Shown: positions 50,785 through 61,272, counted from the first letter of the stretch. The stretch: DNA of 64,000 bases from an uncultured Flavobacteriaceae bacterium (GCA_947501845.1 CANMXP010000013.1:62001-126000); one strand, 5' to 3'. Made by a program: numbers and translations. The notes: generated from the letters alone by a model not told the origin.

Positions 50785-52875
50785 ATGAGTAAAGGAATTT
50801 ATGTCGCTACCATTGAGCCTAACAGCGGAAAATCTGTTGTTGTTCTTGGTTTAATGCGTATGCTGTTGGGAAAAACTGCTAAGGTTGGCTATTTTAGACC
50901 AATTATTGAAGATCTTGAGGCAGGAGAAATGGACAATCACATTAACACTGTGATGTCTCATTTTGAATTGGATATCAATTATAAAAAAACATTTGCATAT
51001 ACGAGAAATCAGGTGCTTGACTTATATAATCAAGGAAAATCTGGTGAAGTCTTAGATGAAATCATTAAAAAATATAAAAGCCTTGAAGAACGCTTTGATT
51101 TTGTTTTAGTAGAAGGCACCGATTTCTCTCATGAAAACTCAAGTTTAGAATTAGATATAAATATCTTAATCTCTAAGAACCTTGGACTTCCTGTTATTAT
51201 CGTTTCTCAAGGAGATAAAAAAGAACTTAAAGAGATTGTAGATAGTGTTCAATTAGCCCATGATACCTTTACACAAGACGTCGATGTACTTTCCATAATA
51301 ACCAACAAAGCAAACCCCGATGATCTTTCTACGCTTAAAGAACAATTAAAAACACGCATTAATAATGGCACCAATATTACGGTGATACCTAAAATACCCA
51401 GCCTTAGTAGTCCTACTGTAAAAGAAATTTCGAAAGCCTTAGGCGGCGAAGTTCTTTTTGGGCAAGATATGCTGAATAATTTAACTGAGAATTTTAGTGT
51501 GGGGGCTATGCAATTACGTAACTATTTAGTGCATCTTAAGGAAAATGCCTTAGTTATTGCTCCAGGTGATAGAGCCGATATTATCTTAGGCGCATTACAG
51601 GCTAATATTTCTAAAAATTATCCTAAAATTGCTGGGATCATTTTAACTGGCGGCCTTATTCCTGAAGAACCTATTTTAAAACTTATCGAAGGGCTCTCAA
51701 GTATTGTTCCGCTTATTAGCGTTAAAGGTGGCACTTATAATGTTACTAGCAGTATTGGCAATATAAAAGCTAGAATATATGCTGAAAATGCTGAAAAAAT
51801 CACAACATCTATTGCTACTTTTGAAAAGCATGTAGATACAGATAAGCTTGCGGAAAAACTCATAACTTTTGAATCTGAGGTATTCACTCCTAGAATGTTT
51901 CAATATAATTTATTGCAACGTGCCTTAAATGACAAAAAGCATATTGTTTTACCTGAAGGTTATGATGAGCGTGTATTGCGTGCTGCCGCTAAATTAATCA
52001 ACGCACATGTTGTAGAATTAACGCTTCTGGGTGAAGAGGATAGAATTAAAGAACTTATTGAAAAATTAGATATCCCTTTAAATACAGATGAGATAAACAT
52101 TATATCACCTATAAAATCACCTCACTTTGAAGATTACGTTAATACGTTTTATGAACTTAGAAAGCACAAAAATGTGACTTTACAGATGGCAAAAGATACG
52201 ATGGCAGATGTTTCGTATTTTGGCACCATGATGATTTATAAGGGGCATGCAGATGGCATGGTTTCTGGGGCAGTACACACAACCCAACATACTTTACGCC
52301 CTGCATTGCAATTTATAAAAACGAAGCCTGGTGTTAATCTGGTATCGTCTATTTTCTTTATGTGTTTAGAAGACAGAATTTCTGTGTTTGGAGATTGTGC
52401 TATTAACCCAAATCCAGATGCGCAACAATTAGCAGAAATAGCTATTTCATCTGCTCGAACTGCTGAAGAATTTGGTATAGAGCCTAAGGTTGCCATGCTT
52501 TCTTATTCATCTGGGGCTTCTGGTAAAGGTGCCGATGTAGAAAAAGTTAGAGAGGCAACCGATATTGTAAAAGCGCAAACTTCAGATTTAAAAATAGAAG
52601 GTCCTATTCAATACGATGCGGCAGTAGATATGCGCATTGGAAAAACCAAATTACCAGATTCTGAAGTTGCTGGACATGCCAGTGTTTTAATTTTTCCAGA
52701 TTTAAATACAGGCAATAATACATATAAAGCCGTACAACGTGAAACTGGGGCATTAGCTATAGGTCCTGTTTTACAAGGCTTAAACAAACCTGTTAACGAC
52801 CTGAGTAGAGGTTGTACTGTCGATGATATTTATAGCACTGTTATTATAACTGCTATTCAAGCTCAAAACCAATAA
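50785..52875 (+). CDS. pta: Phosphate acetyltransferase (long form)
   Basis: The 696-residue enzyme interconverts acetyl-CoA and acetyl phosphate. It is the long, multidomain form: an N-terminal P-loop-like/BioD-type domain (SKGIYVATIEPNSGKSVVVLGL, about 1-200), a DRTGG domain (about 210-330) and the catalytic C-terminal domain from about residue 375 (LPEGYDERVLRAAAKL, SYSSGASGKGADVEKV). Such N-terminal domains modulate activity in E. coli Pta. The ackA gene follows after 2 bp, so the two form the acetate pathway operon. Confidence 0.96.
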   Translation: MSKGIYVATIEPNSGKSVVVLGLMRMLLGKTAKVGYFRPIIEDLEAGEMDNHINTVMSHFELDINYKKTFAYTRNQVLDLYNQGKSGEVLDEIIKKYKSLEERFDFVLVEGTDFSHENSSLELDINILISKNLGLPVIIVSQGDKKELKEIVDSVQLAHDTFTQDVDVLSIITNKANPDDLSTLKEQLKTRINNGTNITVIPKIPSLSSPTVKEISKALGGEVLFGQDMLNNLTENFSVGAMQLRNYLVHLKENALVIAPGDRADIILGALQANISKNYPKIAGIILTGGLIPEEPILKLIEGLSSIVPLISVKGGTYNVTSSIGNIKARIYAENAEKITTSIATFEKHVDTDKLAEKLITFESEVFTPRMFQYNLLQRALNDKKHIVLPEGYDERVLRAAAKLINAHVVELTLLGEEDRIKELIEKLDIPLNTDEINIISPIKSPHFEDYVNTFYELRKHKNVTLQMAKDTMADVSYFGTMMIYKGHADGMVSGAVHTTQHTLRPALQFIKTKPGVNLVSSIFFMCLEDRISVFGDCAINPNPDAQQLAEIAISSARTAEEFGIEPKVAMLSYSSGASGKGADVEKVREATDIVKAQTSDLKIEGPIQYDAAVDMRIGKTKLPDSEVAGHASVLIFPDLNTGNNTYKAVQRETGALAIGPVLQGLNKPVNDLSRGCTVDDIYSTVIITAIQAQNQ

Positions 52876-52877
52876 AT

Positions 52878-54080
52878 ATGCAAGTATTAGTTTTAAATTC
52901 TGGTAGTTCCTCAATAAAGTTTCAATTATTTTCAATGCCTGAAGCGCGTATTTTATGTTCGGGGCAAATTGAGCGTATTGGTCTAGATGATGCTATCTTC
53001 ACATACAAAACCCCCAATAATACTATTGAATTTGAAAGTCCTATTTTAAATCATAAAGATGGGTTAATATTATTATCTAAACAGCTTTTAGATAAAAATA
53101 CAGGCATTATAAAATCGCCCGAAGATATTTCAATTGTAGGACATCGCGTGGTTCATGGTGGTATTTATTTTAATGAAACTACTGAGATTACTAATATTGT
53201 AAAAGAAAGAATTAAAGAATTATCATCATTAGCACCTTTACATAACCCAGCGAATCTTGAAGGTATTGAAGTGGCAGAAGATATTTTTCCGAATGCAAAA
53301 CAAGTTGCTGTTTTCGATACGGCCTTTCATCAATCCATACCAGAACATGCTTATAAATATGCCATTCCTAATAACTTTTTAGACGATCACCACATCCGTC
53401 TATATGGTTTTCATGGTACAAGCCATAAATATGTTTCGGAAAAAGCTATCGATTATTTAAATAAAAAAGACTCTAAAATTATCACTATTCATTTAGGAAA
53501 TGGTTGTAGTATGACTGCTATCAAAGATGGTAAAAGTATTGATCATTCTTTAGGATTTTCTCCAGTAAGTGGCTTAATTATGGGAACACGCTCTGGTGAC
53601 ATCGACCCTGCAATCATCTTTCATTTAGCAAATAAGTTAGATTTCAGTTTAGAGGACATTAATACACTATTACAAAAAAAGAGCGGTATGTTAGGACTTA
53701 CTGGTTTTAGTGATTTAAGAGACATCCAAGAACAAGCAGCACAAGGTAACAAAGCCTGTCAGTTAGCTTTAGAAATGAATGTATACCGCATAAAAAAATA
53801 TATTGGCAGCTATGCAGCTATTTTAAACGGATTAGATGCAATTGTATTTACTGCTGGTATTGGAGAAAACTCCCAGCTAATGAGAGAACTTGTCTGTAAA
53901 GATCTGGAATTTTTAGGCATTTATTTAGACCTCGAAAAAAACAAAATCAGATCTAAGGAAACACATGTTATTAGTACACAAGATTCTAAAGTAGAAATTT
54001 TAGTCATTCCAACTAATGAAGAATTGGAAATAGCCAAACAGGCTACCGAGTTATTCAAAGATCAAGCGTCCTTTATATAA
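52878..54080 (+). CDS. ackA: Acetate kinase
   Basis: The 400-residue enzyme makes acetate and ATP from acetyl phosphate. It has the signature LVLNSGSSSIKFQLF at the N-terminus, GHRVVHGG, FHGTSHKYVSEKA, the HLGNGCSMTAI phosphate loop, MGTRSGDIDPAI and FTAGIGENS. It forms an operon with pta. Its last 30 bp overlap the 3' end of the DUF2807 gene on the other strand, so there is no room for a terminator between them. Confidence 0.97.
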   Translation: MQVLVLNSGSSSIKFQLFSMPEARILCSGQIERIGLDDAIFTYKTPNNTIEFESPILNHKDGLILLSKQLLDKNTGIIKSPEDISIVGHRVVHGGIYFNETTEITNIVKERIKELSSLAPLHNPANLEGIEVAEDIFPNAKQVAVFDTAFHQSIPEHAYKYAIPNNFLDDHHIRLYGFHGTSHKYVSEKAIDYLNKKDSKIITIHLGNGCSMTAIKDGKSIDHSLGFSPVSGLIMGTRSGDIDPAIIFHLANKLDFSLEDINTLLQKKSGMLGLTGFSDLRDIQEQAAQGNKACQLALEMNVYRIKKYIGSYAAILNGLDAIVFTAGIGENSQLMRELVCKDLEFLGIYLDLEKNKIRSKETHVISTQDSKVEILVIPTNEELEIAKQATELFKDQASFI

Positions 54081-54797
54081 TTCATTAACCTCTACTATTG
54101 GAGGGCGGTTAACCGCAATAACATGACCTACTCCAGAAATAGTGCCTTTTATTTCTTGTTGCGGATTTATAATCATGTCGTTTGATGCACGATTCCATAG
54201 TTGTACTTTTTGGGCGATCAGGTTTCTCCCTTCAAAACGAGATGAACCAGCTGCAAAAGTTAGGTTTAAATTTTCTGTTCTGCCAGAAATAAAGCAATTC
54301 GACAAACCATTAAAGACTAACCGAAAGGTATTGTTGTTTATCTGCAATCTAAAATTGGCATTAGTATAGGTGTCTGGTTCTCCAAAATCTTCCGACTGGA
54401 TCGTTAAATTTGGATAGGTTAAAACGCCATCAGAACTGATATCATATTGAGTCGAGCTTCTTATTTCCGTTATATTAGGTGATGTTACGTAAATCTTGGT
54501 AATACCATAATCACGTACATAGTTACAATGGTTCTCATCGGTCAATATCAGCTTATTATCTAAAACAATGGCTTCCACGTCATTCATTAAGTTTCGACCT
54601 GTTTCAATAACAACTTTTTGTTCTACACCTTCTTTAATAATGAGTTCGATATCACGATTGACTAGTATTTTATTAAAAGCCTCTACAACGACTTCTTGTT
54701 GAATAATGCGCCCTGTTTTTTGAAAACAATCACCTGCATGCTCACTGTTGCAAGCCATTATTAAAAATAAAACTAATATGTTAATTATTCTTTTCAT
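54051..54797 (-). CDS. DUF2807 (GIN domain) lipoprotein
   Basis: The 248-residue protein has a lipobox (FLIMAC, Cys16) and a repetitive beta-strand domain of the DUF2807/GIN type: FNKILVNRDIELIIKEG, VYVTSPNITEIRSS-like (TKIYVTSPNITEIRS) and later LNLTFAAGSSRFEG. Such proteins fold as a beta-helix and are exported; function is unknown. The gene ends inside the 3' end of ackA (30-bp convergent overlap). Confidence 0.87.
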   Translation of the reverse strand: MKRIINILVLFLIMACNSEHAGDCFQKTGRIIQQEVVVEAFNKILVNRDIELIIKEGVEQKVVIETGRNLMNDVEAIVLDNKLILTDENHCNYVRDYGITKIYVTSPNITEIRSSTQYDISSDGVLTYPNLTIQSEDFGEPDTYTNANFRLQINNNTFRLVFNGLSNCFISGRTENLNLTFAAGSSRFEGRNLIAQKVQLWNRASNDMIINPQQEIKGTISGVGHVIAVNRPPIVEVNELYKGRLIFE

Positions 54798-54802
54798 ATT
54801 TT

Positions 54803-54905
54803 GTTATTCCCGCGAAATCAGGAATCCACTATTGTGTTTTCAGGTTTCAGCTCACTTCGACTTTAATTTACCTTGAGCCTAGTTAAAAGACTCAGTGACC
54901 ACAGA
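54803..54905. repeat. Fragments of dispersed extragenic repeats
   Basis: The intergenic gap before the DUF2807 gene holds ATTCCCGCGAAATCAGGAAT (54808-54827) and a stretch with CACTTCGACT and CTTGAGCC (54849-54878). Both resemble short repeats that recur between genes in Flavobacteriaceae. Identity is only by eye and from general knowledge. Confidence 0.4.
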
Positions 54906-54911
54906 AAATAT

Positions 54912-56012
54912 CTATAGCCTAACACCTATTCCAAATTCTACAGCCTCTGCTTTGGCGCCGTGAGATTTTAGTGTTAATGCACCAAACCACTTATTACTAA
55001 AATACCGCTTTAAACCTATTCTTATATATGTTCGTCCCTCAAAATCAAATGGGTAATACACATAATACCCAAACTGTGAAACAAGTGATGTTTTATTAAT
55101 AAATAATTCATGCCCAGCAAAAACACCCACTCTTTTATAATCTTTATTTCCGGGTGAATTATCTTCTGGAAAAGCAACCGATCTATAATAAATAAACTCT
55201 TTTAAAAAATTTGAAAAGAAAACATCGGTTCCAAACTGCAAAGCACTTTTCCTATTAATCCGTTTATCTGCATAAGCAGAAAAAATGTAAAAGGGAAATT
55301 GCCCACTACCTACAACATCACTTTCATTGATTCCAGATCTAAAAGCAAAGTTATATTTTATTGGTTCTGTGAATTTTTCTTTCTCGGCGCCACCAATTGT
55401 ACTTATAAATTCTGGTTCTACATCATCTAAACTATAAGTCACTCCTACATTTAAAACCATAGAATTTATGCTTGTATTTGGTGCTCTTACATTGGCATTG
55501 GAATAATGAATAAACGACAAACCCGCTTGCAGCCCAAACCTGTCTATAATACGTTCTTTTTTGTAATTAAGCATCAGATAGGTGCTACTCATTATTTTAG
55601 AGCCAAAAGCTACATTTCTAAAATTCGCTTCTTTATCATAAGGGTTGGTTGTTAAGGCGAGACCTTGACCAATACGCAACATTAAATGACGGTTTAAAAA
55701 ATAGAAATTATAATGTGCATATAAAGAATAGTTATTTCCTAAGACATCATTTTTTAGATTTTGATAAATAAAAGACACCCCATAATCGGGATAATTATAA
55801 CCCTGTTCCCAATCGTTAAATCCGTAGGTTTTTTTATTCCAGCTTAAAATAACACCTTCAGGGTGACCTTGTATTAAATGTGAAATATCGTTGTTGTGCA
55901 ACGCTATATTTCCTTTAAAATAATTAATATCAATATAGGATGTATGTTCCTTTTCTTGTGCGAAAGAAACCCCGAAAACTGCACAAAAAATACAGACTAA
56001 AAATAATCTCAT
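54912..56012 (-). CDS. PagL/acyloxyacyl hydrolase-like outer-membrane protein
   Basis: From the ATG at 56012 the protein has 366 residues and a signal peptide ending SFAQ (residue 19). Beta-strands with aromatic ends fill the rest, and the terminal strand ends EFGIGVRL. The segment SFIHYSNANV matches the His-x-Ser-Asn active site of PagL-type lipid A 3-O-deacylases. It may remodel lipopolysaccharide acyl chains in the outer membrane, though the barrel is larger than PagL itself. A longer start at 56069 uses TTG, overlaps metF and buries the signal peptide, so it is rejected. It follows metF by 37 bp and may be read through from it. Confidence 0.8.
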   Translation of the reverse strand: MRLFLVCIFCAVFGVSFAQEKEHTSYIDINYFKGNIALHNNDISHLIQGHPEGVILSWNKKTYGFNDWEQGYNYPDYGVSFIYQNLKNDVLGNNYSLYAHYNFYFLNRHLMLRIGQGLALTTNPYDKEANFRNVAFGSKIMSSTYLMLNYKKERIIDRFGLQAGLSFIHYSNANVRAPNTSINSMVLNVGVTYSLDDVEPEFISTIGGAEKEKFTEPIKYNFAFRSGINESDVVGSGQFPFYIFSAYADKRINRKSALQFGTDVFFSNFLKEFIYYRSVAFPEDNSPGNKDYKRVGVFAGHELFINKTSLVSQFGYYVYYPFDFEGRTYIRIGLKRYFSNKWFGALTLKSHGAKAEAVEFGIGVRL

Positions 56013-56049
56013 TAATAGATTTGCTTGAAGAGCAAAAATAACGGAATTA

Positions 56050-57006
56050 TTAAAACATATGTGATGCAATCGCCTTTATATTATCACTTTTACCCATAGA
56101 GTAATAATGAAGTACAGGAACGCCCGCTTTTTTAAGCTCTTCAGATTGTTTTATAGCCCATTCTATACCTACTTGCCTCACTTGCTTATTGTCTTTGCAT
56201 TTTTCAACTTCATTGACCAAAGTTTCTGGCAGATCTATTTTAAAAACCTGTGGCAAGACTTGTAAATGACGCTTTACAGCTATGGGCTTTATCCCTGGAA
56301 TAATAGGTACATGTATCCCCGCTTTTTTTGCCTTATCTACAAATTCGAAGTATTTTTCATTATCAAAAAACATTTGGGTGACTACATAATCTGCTCCTGC
56401 TTCTACTTTTTCTTTAAGACGCCTTAAATCTGCTTGTAAAGAAGGGGCCTCCATATGCTTTTCTGGATAGCCAGCAACGCCAATACAAAAATCAGATTTA
56501 TGATCAGACTCTATAACCTCGTGCAAATACTTTCCGCAATTTAAATTCTGTATTTGAGCGACTAACTCCGTTGCATAATGGTTTCCGCCTTTTGAAGGTT
56601 CAAAATATTTTTGATGACTCATAGCGTCGCCACGAAGTGCCATGACATTATCGATGCCCAAATAATGACAATCTACCAATAAGTATTCAGTTTCTTCCTT
56701 GGTAAAACCACCACATAATACATGAGGAACGGTATCTACATTATATTTATGCTTTATCGCTGCACAAATACCAACAGTACCAGGACGCATACGCGTTATT
56801 TTTCTATCTAATAATCCTTCTCCTTTATCAATATACACATACTGTTCTCTAGAAGTAGTTACATCAATAAATGGTGGGCTAAATTCCATCAAAGGATCTA
56901 TATTATTGTACAACTCCTGAATATTTCTTCCTTTTTGTGGTGGAATAATTTCAAACGAAAACAATGTTTTCCCGTTAGCTTTTTTTATGTGGTCTGTTAC
57001 TTTCAT
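56050..57006 (-). CDS. metF: 5,10-methylenetetrahydrofolate reductase
   Basis: The 318-residue flavoprotein makes 5-methyltetrahydrofolate for methionine synthesis. TIM-barrel segments are all present: SFEIIPPQKG, DVTTSREQ, PHVLCGGFT, NVMALRGD, IGVAGYPEKHMEAP, and VTQMFFDNEKYF. It is the last clearly methionine-related gene of the operon headed by the SAM-I riboswitch, 57 bp after a divergent MTHFR-like gene. Confidence 0.95.
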   Translation of the reverse strand: MKVTDHIKKANGKTLFSFEIIPPQKGRNIQELYNNIDPLMEFSPPFIDVTTSREQYVYIDKGEGLLDRKITRMRPGTVGICAAIKHKYNVDTVPHVLCGGFTKEETEYLLVDCHYLGIDNVMALRGDAMSHQKYFEPSKGGNHYATELVAQIQNLNCGKYLHEVIESDHKSDFCIGVAGYPEKHMEAPSLQADLRRLKEKVEAGADYVVTQMFFDNEKYFEFVDKAKKAGIHVPIIPGIKPIAVKRHLQVLPQVFKIDLPETLVNEVEKCKDNKQVRQVGIEWAIKQSEELKKAGVPVLHYYSMGKSDNIKAIASHMF

Positions 57007-57063
57007 TTATGCTGAATTTATTTCAGTATCTGTTTCTAACTTATTTTTAACGTTATCGTAAAC

Positions 57064-58017
57064 TTAATACTCTAATTCAAATGCTGCAGTTGAATATTCA
57101 TATTTATTCATTAATAATTTTACCTCCTTCAACAATTCAATCGAAGCTTCAATTTCGGCCTTTCGTATTGAAACGCTTTCTATATTAAAGCCAATGGGTA
57201 TTTTTTTACCTTCACAATAATGCAATAATTCTTCAGCGATATCTTTACAAACATCTACTGAATTTGATAATATATCTTTCGAGTTTTTTAAATCGTTTTT
57301 TAACCATCTTGGGATATCAATCCCTAACCATTCCATAAATTCCATAGTTTTTAGAGAACCGCAAGGTGTTAAGGTAAATATAATTGGAACCAATTCTCGG
57401 TTACTCTCAATAGAACTATAGTAATAATCTGAAAGGAAATTTTTAGTATTATTTATATTGTATACACATTGCGAAATAAAAAAACGACATCCTTTTTCTG
57501 TCTTTTTATAAAGACGCATATGTTCATCATTTTTTTTATGGTGACGCTCTGGAATGGTAACGCCCCCTAATCGAATTGAAGTATTAGAACTTTGATTTAT
57601 TTGATAAGCATCATTTAAAGAAAGTGTTGCTTTTTGTTTATTTGATGGCGTACCAACAAAAACAGAATAGTCTATACGTTTTGAATTTTTATTAATCCAT
57701 TTGTTTAGTTCATCAACCGAATATTTCCCTACACTCTTATAGATAATCTTTGGTAGGTTTAAGTCTTTTAAGTAATTATCACTATAAACATCTGGGCTTA
57801 GAGTTTCCATAAAAGGGAATGGTCTGGCTGCATTATTTCTAGAAGACTCATCTTGAATATCGTACAAGACTAAACCGTCAATTTCCAAACCACTAATACG
57901 CTCTATCTGTTTATTAGCGATAGTTCTAATTTTACTTTCATCGGTATGCAATTTAGGTGGCGTTAATCCGTAAAGTAAAATTCCAGACTTTTTACTATTG
58001 ATTTTATCTTCTAACAT
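57064..58017 (-). CDS. Divergent methylenetetrahydrofolate reductase-like protein
   Basis: The 317-residue protein looks like a distant MetF paralogue. It has LLYGLTPPKLHTDES at the start (compare SFEIIPPK), GLVLYDIQDESSRN, RLGGVTIPERHHKKNDEHMRL, FFISQCVYNINNTKNFL (compare TQMFFDNEKYF) and a C-terminal helix. The NADH/folate contacts of true MetF are not clear in it. It lies in the methionine operon between a small unknown gene and metF. Its partner role may be in a methyl-group or folate reaction (inference from context); a pure MetF activity is unlikely to be needed twice. Confidence 0.7.
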   Translation of the reverse strand: MLEDKINSKKSGILLYGLTPPKLHTDESKIRTIANKQIERISGLEIDGLVLYDIQDESSRNNAARPFPFMETLSPDVYSDNYLKDLNLPKIIYKSVGKYSVDELNKWINKNSKRIDYSVFVGTPSNKQKATLSLNDAYQINQSSNTSIRLGGVTIPERHHKKNDEHMRLYKKTEKGCRFFISQCVYNINNTKNFLSDYYYSSIESNRELVPIIFTLTPCGSLKTMEFMEWLGIDIPRWLKNDLKNSKDILSNSVDVCKDIAEELLHYCEGKKIPIGFNIESVSIRKAEIEASIELLKEVKLLMNKYEYSTAAFELEY

Positions 58018-58020
58018 GTA

Positions 58021-58260
58021 CTACACTAATATTTTTTTTACGTCTTCAAAAGATTCCTGATACTCCCAATAAATCCATCTACCATCTAAATAATCTGTTA
58101 AAATATAAGTCTCACTAACCGACTTAATTCTAGAAACCGCCACTACTTTTTTAGAAAACCCGTCAACAGTTACATTTTCTAATTTTTCTTTGTTATCAGC
58201 ATCATATCCGTGAGATATTATATGGTTTCCTAATGTCAATTCTACAAATTCCATATTCAT
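58021..58260 (-). CDS. Small protein of unknown function in the met operon
   Basis: The 79-residue protein has no signal peptide. It contains strands (EFVELTLGNHIISHG, NVTVDGFSKKVVAVSRI) and ends with an aromatic-rich stretch (YLDGRWIYWEYQESF). ATG codons occur at positions 1 and 3, and either may be used. It fits tightly, 4 bp after metH and 3 bp before the MTHFR-like gene, so it is certainly part of the operon. I do not recognise the family. Confidence 0.65.
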   Translation of the reverse strand: MNMEFVELTLGNHIISHGYDADNKEKLENVTVDGFSKKVVAVSRIKSVSETYILTDYLDGRWIYWEYQESFEDVKKILV

Positions 58261-58264
58261 TATA

Positions 58265-60940
58265 TTATTGATCGGCCAGATTAGGATGCAGCCACTTTCT
58301 AGCTTTATCCTTTTCTATACCTTTTCTAGTGGCGTAATCGGTTACCTGATCATCCGTAATTTTACCTAAACCAAAATATTTAGCTTCTGGATTGGCAAAA
58401 TAGTATCCAGATACTGCTGCTGCTGGCCACATGGCTAGACTTTCTGTTAAGGAAACACCTATAAGTTTTTCAACATCTAACAATTCCCAAATGGTTTCTT
58501 TCTCTAAATGATCTGGACATGCGGGGTAGCCAGGTGCAGGACGGATACCTTTATAAGTTTCTTTTATCAACTCTTCATTAGATAGATTTTCATCAGATGC
58601 ATATCCCCAATGTTTCGTACGCACTTGCTTATGTAAATACTCAGCAAATGCTTCTGCGAATCTATCTGCAATAGCTTGCGCCATTATTGAGTTGTAATCG
58701 TCTCCTTTTTCTTTGTAATAAGTTGCTAATTCTTGTGCTCCAAAAATACCCACACAAAATGCCCCCATATAATCCGTTTTACCTGTTTCCTTTGGTGCAA
58801 CAAAATCGGACAACGCTATATTTGGCACGCCTTCTCTCTTCTTTAATTGCTGACGCAAGGTTCTAAACACAGCAATCTCACGACCTTTTTTCTGAATAGA
58901 GATATCATCATCATGAATTGTATTGGCTTCAAATAAGCCAAAAACAGCTTTTGGTTTTAGCAACTGTTTTGCAACAATCTGCCTGATCATTTCTTGAGCA
59001 TCTTCATACAATTGGGTTGCTTGTTCACCAACAACTTCATCTGTTAAAATCTCTGGAAATTTACCATGTAAATCCCATGAAATAAAGAAAGGTTTCCAAT
59101 CTATATAAGGCAACAGCTCTTTTAAGCTCAATTGTTTTAATATTTGAACTCCTAACTCTTTAGGCTTTACAATTTTAGACACTTCCCAATCTATACTGTA
59201 TTTTTTGTTCCGCGCTTCTTCTATAGAGATATATGATTTCTCTTTGCCTCTTTTTAAAAACTTCTCGCGAAATTCATCGTAATCCTTTTTAAGTTTTGCG
59301 ACATATGCATGGGATGTTTTTTTATTCAATAAATCACCAACAACAGTCACTGCTCTAGATGCATCATTTACATGAACTACAGCATTTTTATACTGAGGGT
59401 CAATTTTCACAGCAGTATGTGCTTTCGATGTGGTTGCTCCTCCAATAAGTAAAGGCACCGTGAAATTTTGACGCTCCATTTCTTTGGCTAAATACACCAT
59501 TTCATCTAATGATGGTGTAATTAAACCTGATAGGCCAATAGCATCTACATTGTGTTCTTTTGCTTCAGAAATTATTTTCTCTGGTGGCACCATAACCCCC
59601 AGATCAACTATTTCATAATTATTACAACCTAAAACAACACTCACAATATTTTTTCCAATATCATGTACATCGCCTTTTACAGTTGCCATTAATACTTTTC
59701 CTAGAGCCTCTTGTTTTTCGCCCTTTTCAGCTTCAATAAATGGGTTTAAATAGCTCACGGCCTTTTTCATAACCCTTGCCGATTTCACAACTTGCGGCAA
59801 GAACATTTTTCCAGCTCCAAACAAATCACCTACCACATTCATTCCAATCATCAAATGACCTTCTATAACCTCGATTGGTTTTTTTGCTTCTTGTCTTGCT
59901 TGTTCTACATCTTCAATAATATAGGCATCAATTCCTTTTACCAAAGCGTGTGTAATACGTTCTTGTAATGCATTCTCCCTCCAAGATAGATCTACGGTCT
60001 TTTCTTTTTTGGACCCTTTTACAGTTTCAGCAAAATCTAACAAACGCTCTGTTGCGTCATCTCTTCTGTCTAGAATAACATCTTCAACGTGTTCTAATAA
60101 ATCTTTAGGAATATCATCATACACCTCTAAAAGAGCTGGGTTTACAATCCCCATATTCATACCAGCCTGAATAGCATAGTATAAAAATACTGAGTGCATC
60201 GCTTCCCGAACACGGTCATTTCCTCTAAAAGAAAACGATACATTGCTCACACCTCCACTAACACTTGCATTTGGTAAATTTTCACGTACCCAACGAGTTG
60301 CTTCAATGAAATCGATCGCATTTTGGCGGTGTTCTTCCATGCCTGTTGCTACAGGAAATATATTTAAATCGAAAATGATATCTTCCGATGGAAACCCTAC
60401 TTTATTTACTAAAACATCATAAGAACGCTTAGATATTTCAATACGTCTTTCATAATTATCAGCCTGTCCAACCTCGTCAAAAGCCATAACTATTACGGCT
60501 GCTCCGTAGCGCTTTATCTGTTTTGCTTCCCAGATAAATTTTTCTTCGCCTTCTTTTAAAGAAATGGAGTTTACTATGCATTTTCCTTGCACCACCTGAA
60601 GCCCAGCTTCAATAATTTCCCACTTGGAGCTATCTATCATAATAGGCACGCGACAAATATCTGGTTCGGCAGCTATTAAATTTAAAAAACGAACCATCGA
60701 TTCTTTTCCATCAATAAGACCATCGTCCATATTGATATCTATGATTTGTGCTCCACCATCTACCTGATGACGCGCAATATCCAGTGCTTCATCAAACTTC
60801 TCTTCTTTTATTAATCTTAAAAACTTACGCGAACCAGCAACATTAGTACGCTCACCAACATTAACAAAGTTACTGTTTTCGTTAAGGACTAGTGGTTCTA
60901 ATCCTGATAAACGCATGTATTTTTTTTGAATCTTGCTCAT
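58265..60940 (-). CDS. metH: Methionine synthase, C-terminal part (pterin, B12 and activation domains)
   Basis: The 891-residue protein carries the cobalamin-dependent part of MetH. The pterin-binding domain is at about 20-320 ([39 protein letters not shown]). The B12 domain has the His-on motif GDVHDIGKN (Asp424, His426) and [11 protein letters not shown]. The C-terminal reactivation domain binds SAM ([12 protein letters not shown]). The homocysteine-binding domain is missing because it is encoded separately at 61273-62286. Two-gene MetH is known in Bacteroidota. The start overlaps the end of the ABM-domain gene by one base. Confidence 0.96.
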   Translation of the reverse strand: MSKIQKKYMRLSGLEPLVLNENSNFVNVGERTNVAGSRKFLRLIKEEKFDEALDIARHQVDGGAQIIDINMDDGLIDGKESMVRFLNLIAAEPDICRVPIMIDSSKWEIIEAGLQVVQGKCIVNSISLKEGEEKFIWEAKQIKRYGAAVIVMAFDEVGQADNYERRIEISKRSYDVLVNKVGFPSEDIIFDLNIFPVATGMEEHRQNAIDFIEATRWVRENLPNASVSGGVSNVSFSFRGNDRVREAMHSVFLYYAIQAGMNMGIVNPALLEVYDDIPKDLLEHVEDVILDRRDDATERLLDFAETVKGSKKEKTVDLSWRENALQERITHALVKGIDAYIIEDVEQARQEAKKPIEVIEGHLMIGMNVVGDLFGAGKMFLPQVVKSARVMKKAVSYLNPFIEAEKGEKQEALGKVLMATVKGDVHDIGKNIVSVVLGCNNYEIVDLGVMVPPEKIISEAKEHNVDAIGLSGLITPSLDEMVYLAKEMERQNFTVPLLIGGATTSKAHTAVKIDPQYKNAVVHVNDASRAVTVVGDLLNKKTSHAYVAKLKKDYDEFREKFLKRGKEKSYISIEEARNKKYSIDWEVSKIVKPKELGVQILKQLSLKELLPYIDWKPFFISWDLHGKFPEILTDEVVGEQATQLYEDAQEMIRQIVAKQLLKPKAVFGLFEANTIHDDDISIQKKGREIAVFRTLRQQLKKREGVPNIALSDFVAPKETGKTDYMGAFCVGIFGAQELATYYKEKGDDYNSIMAQAIADRFAEAFAEYLHKQVRTKHWGYASDENLSNEELIKETYKGIRPAPGYPACPDHLEKETIWELLDVEKLIGVSLTESLAMWPAAAVSGYYFANPEAKYFGLGKITDDQVTDYATRKGIEKDKARKWLHPNLADQ

Positions 60941-61221
60941 TATTTATAATGTTCTACAACTGGAAATGGCTCGTAAAAATGATGCAATAAAGCTTTCCAT
61001 TCTTGATATGCATTCGATTTTCTGAACCCTATTTCATGATTCTCAATAGTTTTCCAGTTCACTAATAATATATATTTATCATCCTGCTCTATACACTTCT
61101 TTAATTCGTGCGATATATATCCTTTTACAGAAGAAATGATACGTTGTGCTTCTTGAAAACTTTTTTCAAAATCTTCAGAAAGCCCTTTCTTAATATTTAG
61201 TATAGCTACTTCTAGTATCAT
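60940..61221 (-). CDS. Antibiotic biosynthesis monooxygenase (ABM) domain protein
   Basis: The 93-residue protein fits the dimeric alpha-beta-barrel ABM fold: [12 protein letters not shown] at the N-terminus, [36 protein letters not shown] and [11 protein letters not shown] at the end. Members are small oxygenases or unknown stress proteins; the name does not imply antibiotic synthesis here. It is inserted between the two halves of metH and overlaps the second by one base, so it is co-expressed. Why it is there is unclear. Confidence 0.82.
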   Translation of the reverse strand: MILEVAILNIKKGLSEDFEKSFQEAQRIISSVKGYISHELKKCIEQDDKYILLVNWKTIENHEIGFRKSNAYQEWKALLHHFYEPFPVVEHYK

Positions 61222-61272
61222 ATTTTATCAACTTATTGACACTTGTTAGGTTTTAAAACCCTAACAGGTCTA

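Noticed and set aside
56013-56069. Longer start (TTG) for the PagL-like protein
   Set aside because: It would overlap metF and place 19 residues before a good signal peptide.
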